From: Mucilaginibacter aquatilis
Lineage (GTDB): Bacteria; Bacteroidota; Bacteroidia; Sphingobacteriales; Sphingobacteriaceae
Reading direction: 5' to 3'
Assembly: GCF_009755275.1 (NCBI RefSeq)
Contig: NZ_WQLA01000003.1
Coordinates: 372,001-436,000, forward strand
DNA length: 64,000 nt
A program made the translations under genes and the position numbers. Shown in pieces: positions 55,745-63,307 of this stretch (its first letter is position 1; every line of letters begins with the position of its first letter). Below the pieces are notes generated by a model. It saw only the letters and a program-made list of their open reading frames with translations, made no database searches and was not told the origin of the DNA.

Positions 55745-57004
55745 TCACTCAGTAACCAATGGCTTACGTTTTGATGCCAATATATTAATGAACTTGTTCA
55801 GTGTAAGGCCTTGGCAAATAATAGAAAATACCACGATTACAAACCCGGCCGTTAGAATAAGTGACTTATAAGGTGATTCGGGTAGCGACAGCGCCAAGGC
55901 AACCGATATGCCTCCACGCAAACCTCCCCAGGTAAGTATTGCCACGCTATTGTAATGCATGTTTAAGCTGCGCCTTAAAAAGGCTATGGGCAAAATTATA
56001 CTTAGCGCGCGGGCAGCTAACAGTATAACAACTGCAGCTGCACCAATCAACAGATAATCAGGCTTAATGATCATTGAAACCAATTGCAGACCAATCAATA
56101 CAAAAAGAACAGTGTTCAATAGTTCGTCAGCCAGCGACCATACTTTTTCCAATTCATCACTATGTTCAATGGATTCGTGCCGGTTAAAGCAGTGGCTTCC
56201 TATTAGCAAGCCTGCGGCTACAACTGCCAGCGGAGCAGAAACATGTAACAAACCCGATATTGCAGCAATGCTTAACACCAACGTTACCGAAATCATAACT
56301 ATGGTTTGGAAATCGCTTATTACGCGCATCATTCGGTAAGCAACGAATCCTAATAGGCCCCCTAACAGCAAACCGCCAAAAACCTCTTGCCCAAAAAGCT
56401 TGGCAGCTTCCATCAACGAAAAGTTTTTTTCGGGAATGCTGGCCACTTCAGAAAAACTGACGAACAGAACAATCCCAATACCATCGTTAAATAACGACTC
56501 GCCGGAGATGATTGTCTTTAAACGATCGGGCATTTTTGATTTGGTTAATAACGCCGCTACGGCTACGGCATCAGTTGGAGAAATTAACGCTCCGAAAACC
56601 AGGCAGTATATAAACGGCATATTTATACCGCATACAAGTAGCAATTCGTAAAGTAAACCGGCAAATATTACCGTGGAAAGTATAACACCAATTGTACTAA
56701 TAATTAATACACCCCTTAGGTTATCTCTCAACTTATTTACATCAAAATGCAGTGCGCTTGCAAACAGGAGAAAGCCCAACATAACATCAAGCAAAGTTTT
56801 AGAGAAGTCGATTGAGTTTGCTAAGCCCAATATAAGGCGTGTAAATCCAGGCATTGCAGAACCGGCAGCAACCGTTACTATTGCTGAAATAATTGCAAGT
56901 ACCATAACACCAATCACGCCGGGTAAACGTATCCAACGTGCGTTTACAAAACTAAAAAGAGTACTTATGGCCAAAAGAGCCGTTAAAATCAATATAAAAT
57001 TCAT
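55745..57004 (-). CDS. Cation:proton antiporter (CPA1/NhaP type)
   Basis: 419 aa with about 12 membrane helices. Signature FGALISPTDAVAVAALL (ND/DD-like ion site), SGESLFNDGIGIVLFV, and TWGGLRGGISVALALSLP are characteristic of sodium/proton antiporters of the NhaP family. It lacks a C-terminal regulatory domain (ends SKRKPLVTE). Exports Na+ or K+ in exchange for H+ at the inner membrane. Single gene. Confidence 0.92.
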   Translation of the reverse strand: MNFILILTALLAISTLFSFVNARWIRLPGVIGVMVLAIISAIVTVAAGSAMPGFTRLILGLANSIDFSKTLLDVMLGFLLFASALHFDVNKLRDNLRGVLIISTIGVILSTVIFAGLLYELLLVCGINMPFIYCLVFGALISPTDAVAVAALLTKSKMPDRLKTIISGESLFNDGIGIVLFVSFSEVASIPEKNFSLMEAAKLFGQEVFGGLLLGGLLGFVAYRMMRVISDFQTIVMISVTLVLSIAAISGLLHVSAPLAVVAAGLLIGSHCFNRHESIEHSDELEKVWSLADELLNTVLFVLIGLQLVSMIIKPDYLLIGAAAVVILLAARALSIILPIAFLRRSLNMHYNSVAILTWGGLRGGISVALALSLPESPYKSLILTAGFVIVVFSIICQGLTLNKFINILASKRKPLVTE

Positions 57005-57276
57005 AAGCGGTAAAAGGCGAAATGCCTTGATTAACGGATAAATGAGATTGCAAGCTGTTTGTAGCTACCGTGACCTCAAAACACAAAAAATTAACGCATG
57101 AGGTTTAGTAAGGTTTATTAGAATCTCCTTTTATGCCGAAATTGCTGTAGATAAGCAATTTAAGATCTTTAATTCATGGATGTTAAACATTTATCCTTTG
57201 GCTCGGTGTATTTGGACTGATTGTGAAAACGTGACGGAAAAACAATCGACACACAATTTAATGTAACTGAATTAAG
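57005..57276. other. 272-bp intergenic region, no gene seen
   Basis: Between the antiporter gene and the HxlR gene. AT-rich, without a convincing ORF or terminator; the antiporter promoter should lie here but I cannot place it. Confidence 0.4.
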
Positions 57277-57639
57277 TCATTCATTAGTAAGTTGTTTGTG
57301 ACTTTCTCCCCACTTTTCCAGCTCTTTAATTACCGGTTGTAAGGCATAACCAATGGAAGTTAGCTCATATTCAACGCGCGGCGGAACCTCTGCGTAAACC
57401 ACCCTACTCACAATTTTATTTTGTTCGAGCTTACGTAGCTGCAAGGTTAACATCCGTTCTGTAATATTAGGCAAGCGCTTTTTTAATTCGCCAAATCTCA
57501 GCTTACCACTCAACAACCACGAACATATAACTAAGGTCCATTGCCCGCCTATAATGCTTGAAGCATAAGCCTCCGGACATTCATCGCTTAAGGCTGTCTT
57601 ATTTGAAAAATTAGTAGATGTGGGCTTTATCTGGCTCAT
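57277..57639 (-). CDS. HxlR family transcriptional regulator
   Basis: 120 aa winged-helix HxlR regulator (ASSIIGGQWTLVICSWLLSGKLRFGELKKRLPNITERMLTLQLRKLEQNKIVSRVVY). The N-terminal Cys21 (DECPEAY) sits where redox-sensing HxlR proteins such as YodB have their sensor cysteine. Divergent from a flavodoxin-fold quinone reductase with a palindrome next to the start codon, the classic arrangement of a thiol/quinone-responsive autorepressed pair. Confidence 0.9.
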   Translation of the reverse strand: MSQIKPTSTNFSNKTALSDECPEAYASSIIGGQWTLVICSWLLSGKLRFGELKKRLPNITERMLTLQLRKLEQNKIVSRVVYAEVPPRVEYELTSIGYALQPVIKELEKWGESHKQLTNE

Positions 57640-57659
57640 TACTTACATTTTTGATAGTA
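57640..57659. promoter_or_regulatory. Candidate HxlR operator
   Basis: TACTTACATTTTTGATAGTA: TACT and AGTA half-sites 12 nt apart, directly next to the HxlR start codon. It recalls the YodB-type TACT-N7-AGTA sites but with a longer spacer. Confidence 0.4.
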
Positions 57660-57702
57660 CCTAACAATGGGCAGGCAATATACAAAAGGCTGAGTGACAT
57701 CG

Positions 57703-57710
57703 TAAGTTTG
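57703..57710 (+). promoter_or_regulatory. -7 element of the oxidoreductase gene
   Basis: TAAGTTTG, a perfect TAnnTTTG 23 nt before ATG 57733. Confidence 0.45.
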
Positions 57711-57732
57711 TATCATATCAAATAATACAACA

Positions 57733-58263
57733 ATGAAGACGCTAATTATTGTAACGCATCCAAATATCAGTGAGTCTGTAATAAACAAGAGATGGATAGA
57801 AGAGCTTAAAAAGCTTTCTGAAAATTATACCGTTCATCAATTATATGAATTATATCCCGACGAAAAAATTGATGTTGAAGCCGAGCAGCGTTTAATCGAA
57901 CAGCACGATAAGATCATCTTTCAGTTTCCTTATTACTGGTTTAATGCTCCCTCACTATTTAAGAAATGGCTAGATGTAGTAATGACTCATGGGTGGGCCT
58001 ATGGAAGTAAAAGTGGCTATAAAATGGAGGGTAAGAAAATAGCCTTGGCTATTTCATTAGGTGTTGATGAAAGTGAGTTGGGTGAATCGGCAAAGTACAA
58101 ATACACGCTAAACGAACTTACAAGACCTTTTGAGCTAAGCTTTGAGTATGTTAAAGCTAACTACCAGGCACCGTTTGCATTTTACGGAATGGAATACAAT
58201 GTTACTGATGAGCACATTAATCTCGGTGTACAATCTTATATAAATTTCCTTTCTGATTTTTGA
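57733..58263 (+). CDS. NAD(P)H oxidoreductase (flavodoxin-like fold, KefF/MdaB type)
   Basis: 176 aa FMN/FAD enzyme: TLIIVTHPNISESVINKRWIEEL at the N-terminus, IIFQFPYYWFNAPSLFKKWLDVVMTHGWAYG in the middle (signature of the NQO1/KefF group), and ALAISLGVDESELGESAKYKYTLNELTRPFELSFEYV. Reduces quinones or electrophilic compounds with NAD(P)H. Divergent from the HxlR gene, its probable regulator. Confidence 0.9.
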   Translation: MKTLIIVTHPNISESVINKRWIEELKKLSENYTVHQLYELYPDEKIDVEAEQRLIEQHDKIIFQFPYYWFNAPSLFKKWLDVVMTHGWAYGSKSGYKMEGKKIALAISLGVDESELGESAKYKYTLNELTRPFELSFEYVKANYQAPFAFYGMEYNVTDEHINLGVQSYINFLSDF

Positions 58264-58350
58264 TTATCACAACGGCTAATTGATCAATACACGTTTATAT
58301 CTTAATCATAATTAATTGAGTTTTTTATCGGTACTTTAAAATGACGCAAA

Positions 58351-58370
58351 TCTGAAACAAGTGTTTCAGA
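58351..58370. promoter_or_regulatory. Operator of first TetR regulator, copy 1
   Basis: TCTGAAACA-AG-TGTTTCAGA, a perfect 9-bp palindrome with a 2-nt spacer, within a longer 15-bp-arm inverted repeat (58344-58358 and 58363-58377). It lies just before the -7 TACCTTTG of the TetR gene at 58391. The same 20-bp pattern recurs at 58986. Confidence 0.72.
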
Positions 58371-58376
58371 TTTGCG

Positions 58377-58384
58377 TACCTTTG
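58377..58384 (+). promoter_or_regulatory. -7 element of TetR gene 58391
   Basis: TACCTTTG, a perfect TAnnTTTG seven bases before the ATG at 58391. It is adjacent to and partly overlaps the palindrome's outer arm, so the repressor would cover the promoter. Confidence 0.55.
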
Positions 58385-58390
58385 TGACGT

Positions 58391-58969
58391 ATGGCAAGGA
58401 ATGTAGAATTTGACGAAGCTTTAGCAATTCAAAAAGCAATGGAAGTTTTTTGGAAGAAAGGCTATAATGCCACATCACTGCGTGACCTTACCGATGCCAT
58501 GCAGATCAATAGCAGTAGTCTTTATAATACTATTGGGGATAAGCAGGAGCTATTTGTGCGATGCGTGCAACACTATACCAACATTCGCAAAAAAGACTGG
58601 GACCTGCGTTTAGCAAGTGAAAGGTCGCCATTGGCGGTATTGACTGATTATATTCATGAAGCAGTGAATATAATTATAAATGGTGAAGACAGCTGTATGG
58701 CGGTTAAAAGTGCATTTGAAGTTGCTACTAATGACGAGCGGGTTAAGCAGATTCTGGCGGCTGATGATCAACGCTCTAACCGGTTTTTGTATGATCTCAT
58801 ACAAAAAGCAATGGATAAAGGCGAAATTAAGAATGATGAAGATCCTGCATTACTGGCCGACTATTTCAACAGCACATGGACGGGATGGTATGAGTCTTAC
58901 ATATTGCATAAAGACCCCGTCAAGATCAAACGTATGGCAGCATATTTTATTAAACAATTAACTAAATAA
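58391..58969 (+). CDS. TetR/AcrR family regulator (first)
   Basis: 192 aa. N-terminal HTH (EALAIQKAMEVFWKKGYNATSLRDLTDAMQINSSSLYNTIGDKQELF, residues about 7-53) is typical of TetR. The ligand domain has Cys98-like EDSCMAVKSAFEVATNDERV (single Cys in the position used as redox/electrophile sensor in NemR-like proteins; this comparison is a guess). Two copies of its likely operator lie before itself and before the following SDR gene. Confidence 0.9.
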   Translation: MARNVEFDEALAIQKAMEVFWKKGYNATSLRDLTDAMQINSSSLYNTIGDKQELFVRCVQHYTNIRKKDWDLRLASERSPLAVLTDYIHEAVNIIINGEDSCMAVKSAFEVATNDERVKQILAADDQRSNRFLYDLIQKAMDKGEIKNDEDPALLADYFNSTWTGWYESYILHKDPVKIKRMAAYFIKQLTK

Positions 58970-58985
58970 ATTTTTTTTAACTCAT

Positions 58986-59005
58986 TCTGAAACATTTGTT
59001 TCAGA
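58986..59005. promoter_or_regulatory. Operator of first TetR regulator, copy 2
   Basis: TCTGAAACA-TT-TGTTTCAGA, same arms as the copy at 58351, between the TetR gene and the SDR gene that starts at 59023. Confidence 0.72.
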
Positions 59006-59022
59006 ATTAAAATTTCGCAAAA

Positions 59023-59799
59023 ATGGAATTATACGATCTTAAAGGAAAAAAGGCCTTGGTTACCGGTGGTACAAAAGGCATAGGTAACGCTATTGCCAAT
59101 GAATTGGCAGCAGCAGGTGCAACAGTCATCATTAGCGCCAGAACAGCGCCTGAAAATACGCCTCATCATTTCATTGCGGCCGATTTAACCAATGCTGCCC
59201 AGGTTGCTGCTCTTGCTCAGCAAATAACGGAATCCTTTGGTGGTATTGACATACTTATAAATAACGTAGGCGGGCTCACCACTCCGGGCGGAGGACATGG
59301 CTCACTGACTGATGCGCATTGGGAACAGGAATTAGATCTCAATCTTATTTCTGCCATTAGGCTCGACAGAGCATTGTTACCTCAAATGATTGAGCAAAAT
59401 AGCGGAGTAGTTATACATATATCTTCGGTAGCAGGTAAACAAGCCTTGTGGAATTTAAACATGGCTTACGCCGTGTCTAAAGCAGCTTTAAACAGTTACA
59501 GCAAAGCATTATCTACCGAGTTGGCCGAAAAAGGTATACGTGTGCTTACAGTTGCACCAGGTGCAACTAAAACGGAACCCATGGTTAAGTTTTTGAATGA
59601 TTTCTCAGCATCAGCAGGTATTACGCCCGAAGAAGGAATGAAACAGCTTATGGCACAAACCGGTGGTATACCAATGGGGCGTATGGCCGAACCGGAAGAA
59701 GTTGCCCAGCTGGTTCACTTTCTAGTATCACCATCGGCTGCTTACCTAACCGGTACAATCTATGCAATTGATGGCGGTTCGTTACCTGTAGTGAGTTAA
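59023..59799 (+). CDS. SDR family oxidoreductase
   Basis: 258 aa classical short-chain dehydrogenase. NADP-binding KALVTGGTKGIGNAIA (TGxxxGIG), ILINNVGGLTT (NNAG region), catalytic Ser/Tyr/Lys in SSVAGKQALWNLNMAYAVSKAALNSYSKAL, and C-terminal LTGTIYAIDGGSLP. Substrate unknown. It sits behind a copy of the upstream TetR operator and is followed by a terminator. Close to fabG-like and quinone/aldehyde reductases. Confidence 0.92.
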   Translation: MELYDLKGKKALVTGGTKGIGNAIANELAAAGATVIISARTAPENTPHHFIAADLTNAAQVAALAQQITESFGGIDILINNVGGLTTPGGGHGSLTDAHWEQELDLNLISAIRLDRALLPQMIEQNSGVVIHISSVAGKQALWNLNMAYAVSKAALNSYSKALSTELAEKGIRVLTVAPGATKTEPMVKFLNDFSASAGITPEEGMKQLMAQTGGIPMGRMAEPEEVAQLVHFLVSPSAAYLTGTIYAIDGGSLPVVS

Positions 59800-59846
59800 T
59801 ATATATATATTCATTAACGCAATAAGCATAGTGCAAGTTTATCAAA

Positions 59847-59877
59847 AAAAGACCCGGCTATGTGCCGGGTCTTTTGT
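59847..59877 (+). terminator. Terminator after the SDR gene
   Basis: 12-bp stem AAAAGACCCGGC / GCCGGGTCTTTT (59847-59858 and 59864-59875), 5-nt loop, T run after it. Confidence 0.88.
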
Positions 59878-59955
59878 AATAATTCCTATTTTTTTGTAAC
59901 TCTTTAATAATTTATAACAATACGAAAACAAAATAGAATCAACGTTGTCTAAAAG

Positions 59956-59968
59956 TGACTAACGGTCA
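59956..59968. promoter_or_regulatory. Operator of second TetR regulator, copy 1
   Basis: TGACTAACGGTCA, palindromic half-sites TGAC / GTCA five nt apart, immediately upstream of the ATG at 59973. Matches TGACTATTGGTCA at 60607. Confidence 0.65.
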
Positions 59969-59972
59969 TTTT

Positions 59973-60590
59973 ATGGTTAAAAGAACTAAGCATCTTCCAA
60001 AATCACAAAGAGAACAGCAAATTATTGATGCTGCCGATAAGGTATTAGAAGAGTTTGGAGCTCACGATTTTACTATCGATAAAATGGTTTCTCATTTAAG
60101 CGTTGCTAAGGGTACCATTTATAAATATTATAAAAGCAAAGATGATGTTCTTGCGGAGGTAAGTGTTAAAGCTTTAAATGTATTGCTTGATCATTTTAAA
60201 GCAGCGGAAAAAAAAAGGCATGATCCATTAACTGCATTACGGGAAATGATAATGTCCTTTTACAGGTATTATTTGATGTATCCTAAATATTTTGAGTTGT
60301 TTATTTATATGGAACGACCCGATTTCAGCAGTAACGTGCAAAGCTATCTGGATATAAGCCTGGAGATGAAGAACTACTTTACCGATCACTTGAAAAAATG
60401 CCAGGCAGCAGGGGTGATTAAAAGCGATCTTGATACCTCCTATTGTACTTACATTATTTGGGGAAGTTGTATGGGTTTAATGAATTTTATTGAAGCCAAA
60501 AAAGTTTTTATTGAAGAGATTATTAAGCTCAATAGGAAAGATTTACTTGAGTTATATGCTGATATAATTGTTGGCGGAATGAAAGCTTAA
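59973..60590 (+). CDS. TetR/AcrR family regulator (second)
   Basis: 205 aa from ATG 59973. N-terminal HTH REQQIIDAADKVLEEFGAHDFTIDKMVSHLSVAKGTIYKYYKSKDDVLAE is a clear TetR domain (residues about 12-60); the remainder is an all-helical ligand domain. The longer GTG start at 59955 would place the operator inside the coding region, so it is rejected. Same TGAC-N5-GTCA palindrome before this gene and before the NmrA-like gene that follows. Confidence 0.9.
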   Translation: MVKRTKHLPKSQREQQIIDAADKVLEEFGAHDFTIDKMVSHLSVAKGTIYKYYKSKDDVLAEVSVKALNVLLDHFKAAEKKRHDPLTALREMIMSFYRYYLMYPKYFELFIYMERPDFSSNVQSYLDISLEMKNYFTDHLKKCQAAGVIKSDLDTSYCTYIIWGSCMGLMNFIEAKKVFIEEIIKLNRKDLLELYADIIVGGMKA

Positions 60591-60606
60591 TTTTTTTTCC
60601 AAAAAA

Positions 60607-60619
60607 TGACTATTGGTCA
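60607..60619. promoter_or_regulatory. Operator of second TetR regulator, copy 2
   Basis: TGACTATTGGTCA, sharing 11 of 13 positions with the copy at 59956 (half-sites identical), located 70-80 nt before the reductase start. Confidence 0.65.
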
Positions 60620-60688
60620 ATTTTTGAGTTACGACTGTGTGATGAATTTTATTTTCAGATACTACATATAAATTAAAACGATTGGATT

Positions 60689-61549
60689 ATGATTTTAGTA
60701 ACCGGAGCTACAAGTGTTATTGGACAAAAACTATGTGATCTTTTGGTTGAAAACAACAAACAGTTTCGTGCCATGTGCCGAAAAGAAGATCAATTGGAAA
60801 AGTTGCGTAAGCAAGGGATTGATGCCGTGTTAGGTGATTTCGAAAAACCAGAAAGCCTGAGGTTGGCAATGAAAGACTGTACTTCACTGTTTCTGGTTAG
60901 TCCTCCAAATGAAAAACAACTGGAGTGTGAAACCAAGGCCATTGACATAGCCAAACAAGAAAATATAGAATACATTGTAAGGGTGTCTGCCTCAGATGCA
61001 AATTTGCGGTCGTTAGTACCTTGGGCAAAAAATCATGCACATATTGATCACCATCTTCGAACATCAGGCTTAGCCTGGACAATACTTAAACCCACCGCCT
61101 ATATGCAAAACTTTTTGGCAATGACCAAGCCTATTTCAAAAGGATATTTACCGCAGGTTGGCGGCAAGGGGCTTGTAGGTTACATTGATGCGCAAGACAT
61201 TGGCAGCGTTGCATACAGTGTACTGACTGAAGGTGATCATAAGCTAGCTACCTATTACCTTAATGGGCCTGAAACGCTGGAGATGAAAGATACAGCCAAG
61301 CTGATTTCAAAGGCCATAGAAAAGAAAGTCCGATATTTAAACTTACCATCTTTTGCTTTTCGCGTTTTGTTAAGAGCCACAGGTGCATCAAAATGGTTGG
61401 CAAACGGTCTCATTAACCAATATGCAGAAGTTGTTGCCAAGCATCATGATCATGATTTGGGTGAAGAGGTATTGAGACTAACCGGACGCCAGCCCCGCTC
61501 CTTCTTCGAATTTGCGAAAGAAAACAAGGACAAATTCCTCAACAAATAA
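60689..61549 (+). CDS. NmrA-like NAD(P)-binding reductase (atypical SDR)
   Basis: 286 aa atypical short-chain dehydrogenase of the NmrA/QorB group: NADP loop MILVTGATSVIGQKLCDLL (TGATGxxG variant), VRVSASDAN, and HHLRTSGLAWTILKPTAYMQNF. Related proteins reduce quinones or sense NADP. Preceded by the second TetR operator copy. Function by family only. Confidence 0.87.
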   Translation: MILVTGATSVIGQKLCDLLVENNKQFRAMCRKEDQLEKLRKQGIDAVLGDFEKPESLRLAMKDCTSLFLVSPPNEKQLECETKAIDIAKQENIEYIVRVSASDANLRSLVPWAKNHAHIDHHLRTSGLAWTILKPTAYMQNFLAMTKPISKGYLPQVGGKGLVGYIDAQDIGSVAYSVLTEGDHKLATYYLNGPETLEMKDTAKLISKAIEKKVRYLNLPSFAFRVLLRATGASKWLANGLINQYAEVVAKHHDHDLGEEVLRLTGRQPRSFFEFAKENKDKFLNK

Positions 61550-61578
61550 GTTTCGATGATTTAAGGATTGGTAAATTG

Positions 61579-61606
61579 GCTAATGCAGGTGAAAGCCTGC
61601 ATTAGC
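61579..61606. terminator. Hairpin after the NmrA-like gene
   Basis: 11-bp perfect stem GCTAATGCAGG / CCTGCATTAGC (61579-61589 and 61596-61606) with a 6-nt loop. No strong T tract, so termination is probable by position only. Confidence 0.55.
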
Positions 61607-61698
61607 TAAGCCCCTCCTATTTTCTACATCCAGACGTGGCTCATTTAAGTTAGACTACAACAAGTAAAAAGTATAAAATCAATATATTAGTGTGCACG

Positions 61699-61995
61699 TC
61701 AACTTCTCTTACTGATTTTATTCAAAGTAATGTGTCTTTGAAGATTTGATTTGAACCGTGTGATTGTTTCTGATTGCAATTTTGAATGTTTGGTGCTTCG
61801 GCCTTGAACCCTTTCGCGCCACATTTTAAAACTTGATTGTTTCATTTCTTTGCGCATAAGATCGATCACATTTTTCTCGCTTAATCCAAACTGCATTTGT
61901 ATAGCATCAAACGGCGTACGATCTTCCCAAGCCATCTCAACAATCCTGTCTACATCTTTAACGCTTAGCTGAATGCCTGATTTATTATTATCCAT
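61699..61995 (-). CDS. TIGR03643 family protein (DUF2805)
   Basis: 98 aa. Core LSVKDVDRIVEMAWEDRTPFDAIQMQFGLSEKNVIDLMRKEMKQSSFKMWRERVQGRSTKH matches the TIGR03643 family from memory. The helix-turn-helix-like core (DAIQMQFGLSEKNVIDLMR) suggests DNA binding, but the function is unknown. ATG 61995 is preferred over GTG 62010. Basic C-terminus. Confidence 0.82.
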   Translation of the reverse strand: MDNNKSGIQLSVKDVDRIVEMAWEDRTPFDAIQMQFGLSEKNVIDLMRKEMKQSSFKMWRERVQGRSTKHSKLQSETITRFKSNLQRHITLNKISKRS

Positions 61996-62122
61996 TTGTT
62001 CACAACGCACACCATGTCCTATTGTTGGTATAGGCTAGTAAAACAACTACCAAACAAGCAGATCAACATTGATACACCTGCTTTCCTGCGTTTATTTGTA
62101 GCGCTCAGTTGACGACTAACAA

Positions 62123-63280
62123 TTAATGCTTACTAAAAAAGCTAAGCATATCCTGCAAAGCCGTGTCAGAGTGCATGCGTTCGCCGTTAAGTAAAGATTC
62201 TCGGGCGGCTTCCGCCGATCTTTCGCGCATACGCGTTTCATAATCAGTTATAGCTTCCCGTTGAGTTGAGTGATTAGTGTTTGTTAAGCAATAGCTTAGT
62301 TCCAATGCATCCAGCATGGCCATGTTGGCCCCTTCACCGGCAAATGGTGGCATCACGTGTGCGGCATCACCCAGCAAAGTCAGATTAGGTTGTGCTTCCC
62401 ACATTTGCTCCAAAGGCATGCAATAAATTGGCCGTGGAATGAATGGCGTTTCTGCATTGGTAAAAAGTTCATCCCAAATACTGCTCCATCCGGCATATTC
62501 TTGGTTAAACCAATTCAATACTTGTAGGTTGTCGTTGTAATTTAATCCATTTGTTGCTGCCCAATTTTCGGGAACTTTAAGGCTGGCGTAAAAGCCAATA
62601 TCGCCGTTACCTTTTTGACCAAGCAGTAAATTCTTACCCTTGCCAAAGGCCATTATCTTACCGCCGTTTATTAAACTGTTAACCTGTGGGGCGTTGATTG
62701 TAGCATCAGTTATATTGCCTTCCAGCATCGTAATGCCCGAGTAAAATGGCTTAACATCGGTTAGGTAAGGCCTTATTTTAGAGTTGGCCCCATCTGCTGC
62801 AACAACCAAATCGGCATAAGCTGTTTTACCATCTTTGAAACGTAATAACCAGCCTTCGCCTTGCTTTTCCATTAGAGTAAAATGGCTGCCCCAAACTACT
62901 GTATCGGCTTGCAAAGATTCTAATAAGATATTCCTGAGCATTCCCCGGTCTATTTCCGGGCGGAAGTGTTGGTAACCAAAATTTTCTTCTGGCTTGTCAT
63001 GGTCGCTAAAAAATACCTTGGCTTGCTCGTTTACTATCAATTGTTTATCGGCACCCGGCATATAGTTTTGTTTGAATACCTCCTCCAAGCCTGCTGCACG
63101 CAATGCCGCCATTCCGGAGTGTTCATGCATATCTAAAGGAGAACCCTGCACGCGAGAATCCTTATTAGTATCTCGTTCATATAGTTTGACGCCGATGCCT
63201 TTGAGTTGTAGTAATTTTGCTAATGTTAAGCCACCGGGACCACCGCCTACAATGGCTACTTGTTTGTTGTGTAATAACAT
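62123..63280 (-). CDS. FAD-dependent monooxygenase, TetX-like
   Basis: 385 aa class A flavoprotein monooxygenase. FAD motif AIVGGGPGGLTLAKLLQLKGIGVKLYERD (residues about 9-38), the DG-like LVVAADGANSKIR, and GDAAHVMPPFAGEGANMAMLDALELS. Length and local text (FAKLLQ..YERD, LHE-like LDMHEHSG, RGMLRNILLESLQADTVVW) closely resemble the TetX tetracycline-hydroxylating group, though related enzymes hydroxylate other aromatics. Only 27 nt separate it from the upstream AraC gene (same strand), so probably cotranscribed and controlled by it. Confidence 0.88.
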   Translation of the reverse strand: MLLHNKQVAIVGGGPGGLTLAKLLQLKGIGVKLYERDTNKDSRVQGSPLDMHEHSGMAALRAAGLEEVFKQNYMPGADKQLIVNEQAKVFFSDHDKPEENFGYQHFRPEIDRGMLRNILLESLQADTVVWGSHFTLMEKQGEGWLLRFKDGKTAYADLVVAADGANSKIRPYLTDVKPFYSGITMLEGNITDATINAPQVNSLINGGKIMAFGKGKNLLLGQKGNGDIGFYASLKVPENWAATNGLNYNDNLQVLNWFNQEYAGWSSIWDELFTNAETPFIPRPIYCMPLEQMWEAQPNLTLLGDAAHVMPPFAGEGANMAMLDALELSYCLTNTNHSTQREAITDYETRMRERSAEAARESLLNGERMHSDTALQDMLSFFSKH

Positions 63281-63307
63281 ACCGTATAATTTAAATACGG
63301 CACAAAA

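Noticed and set aside
57005..57276. Decayed gene in the gap before the HxlR gene
   Set aside because: No frame with recognisable residues was found by eye.
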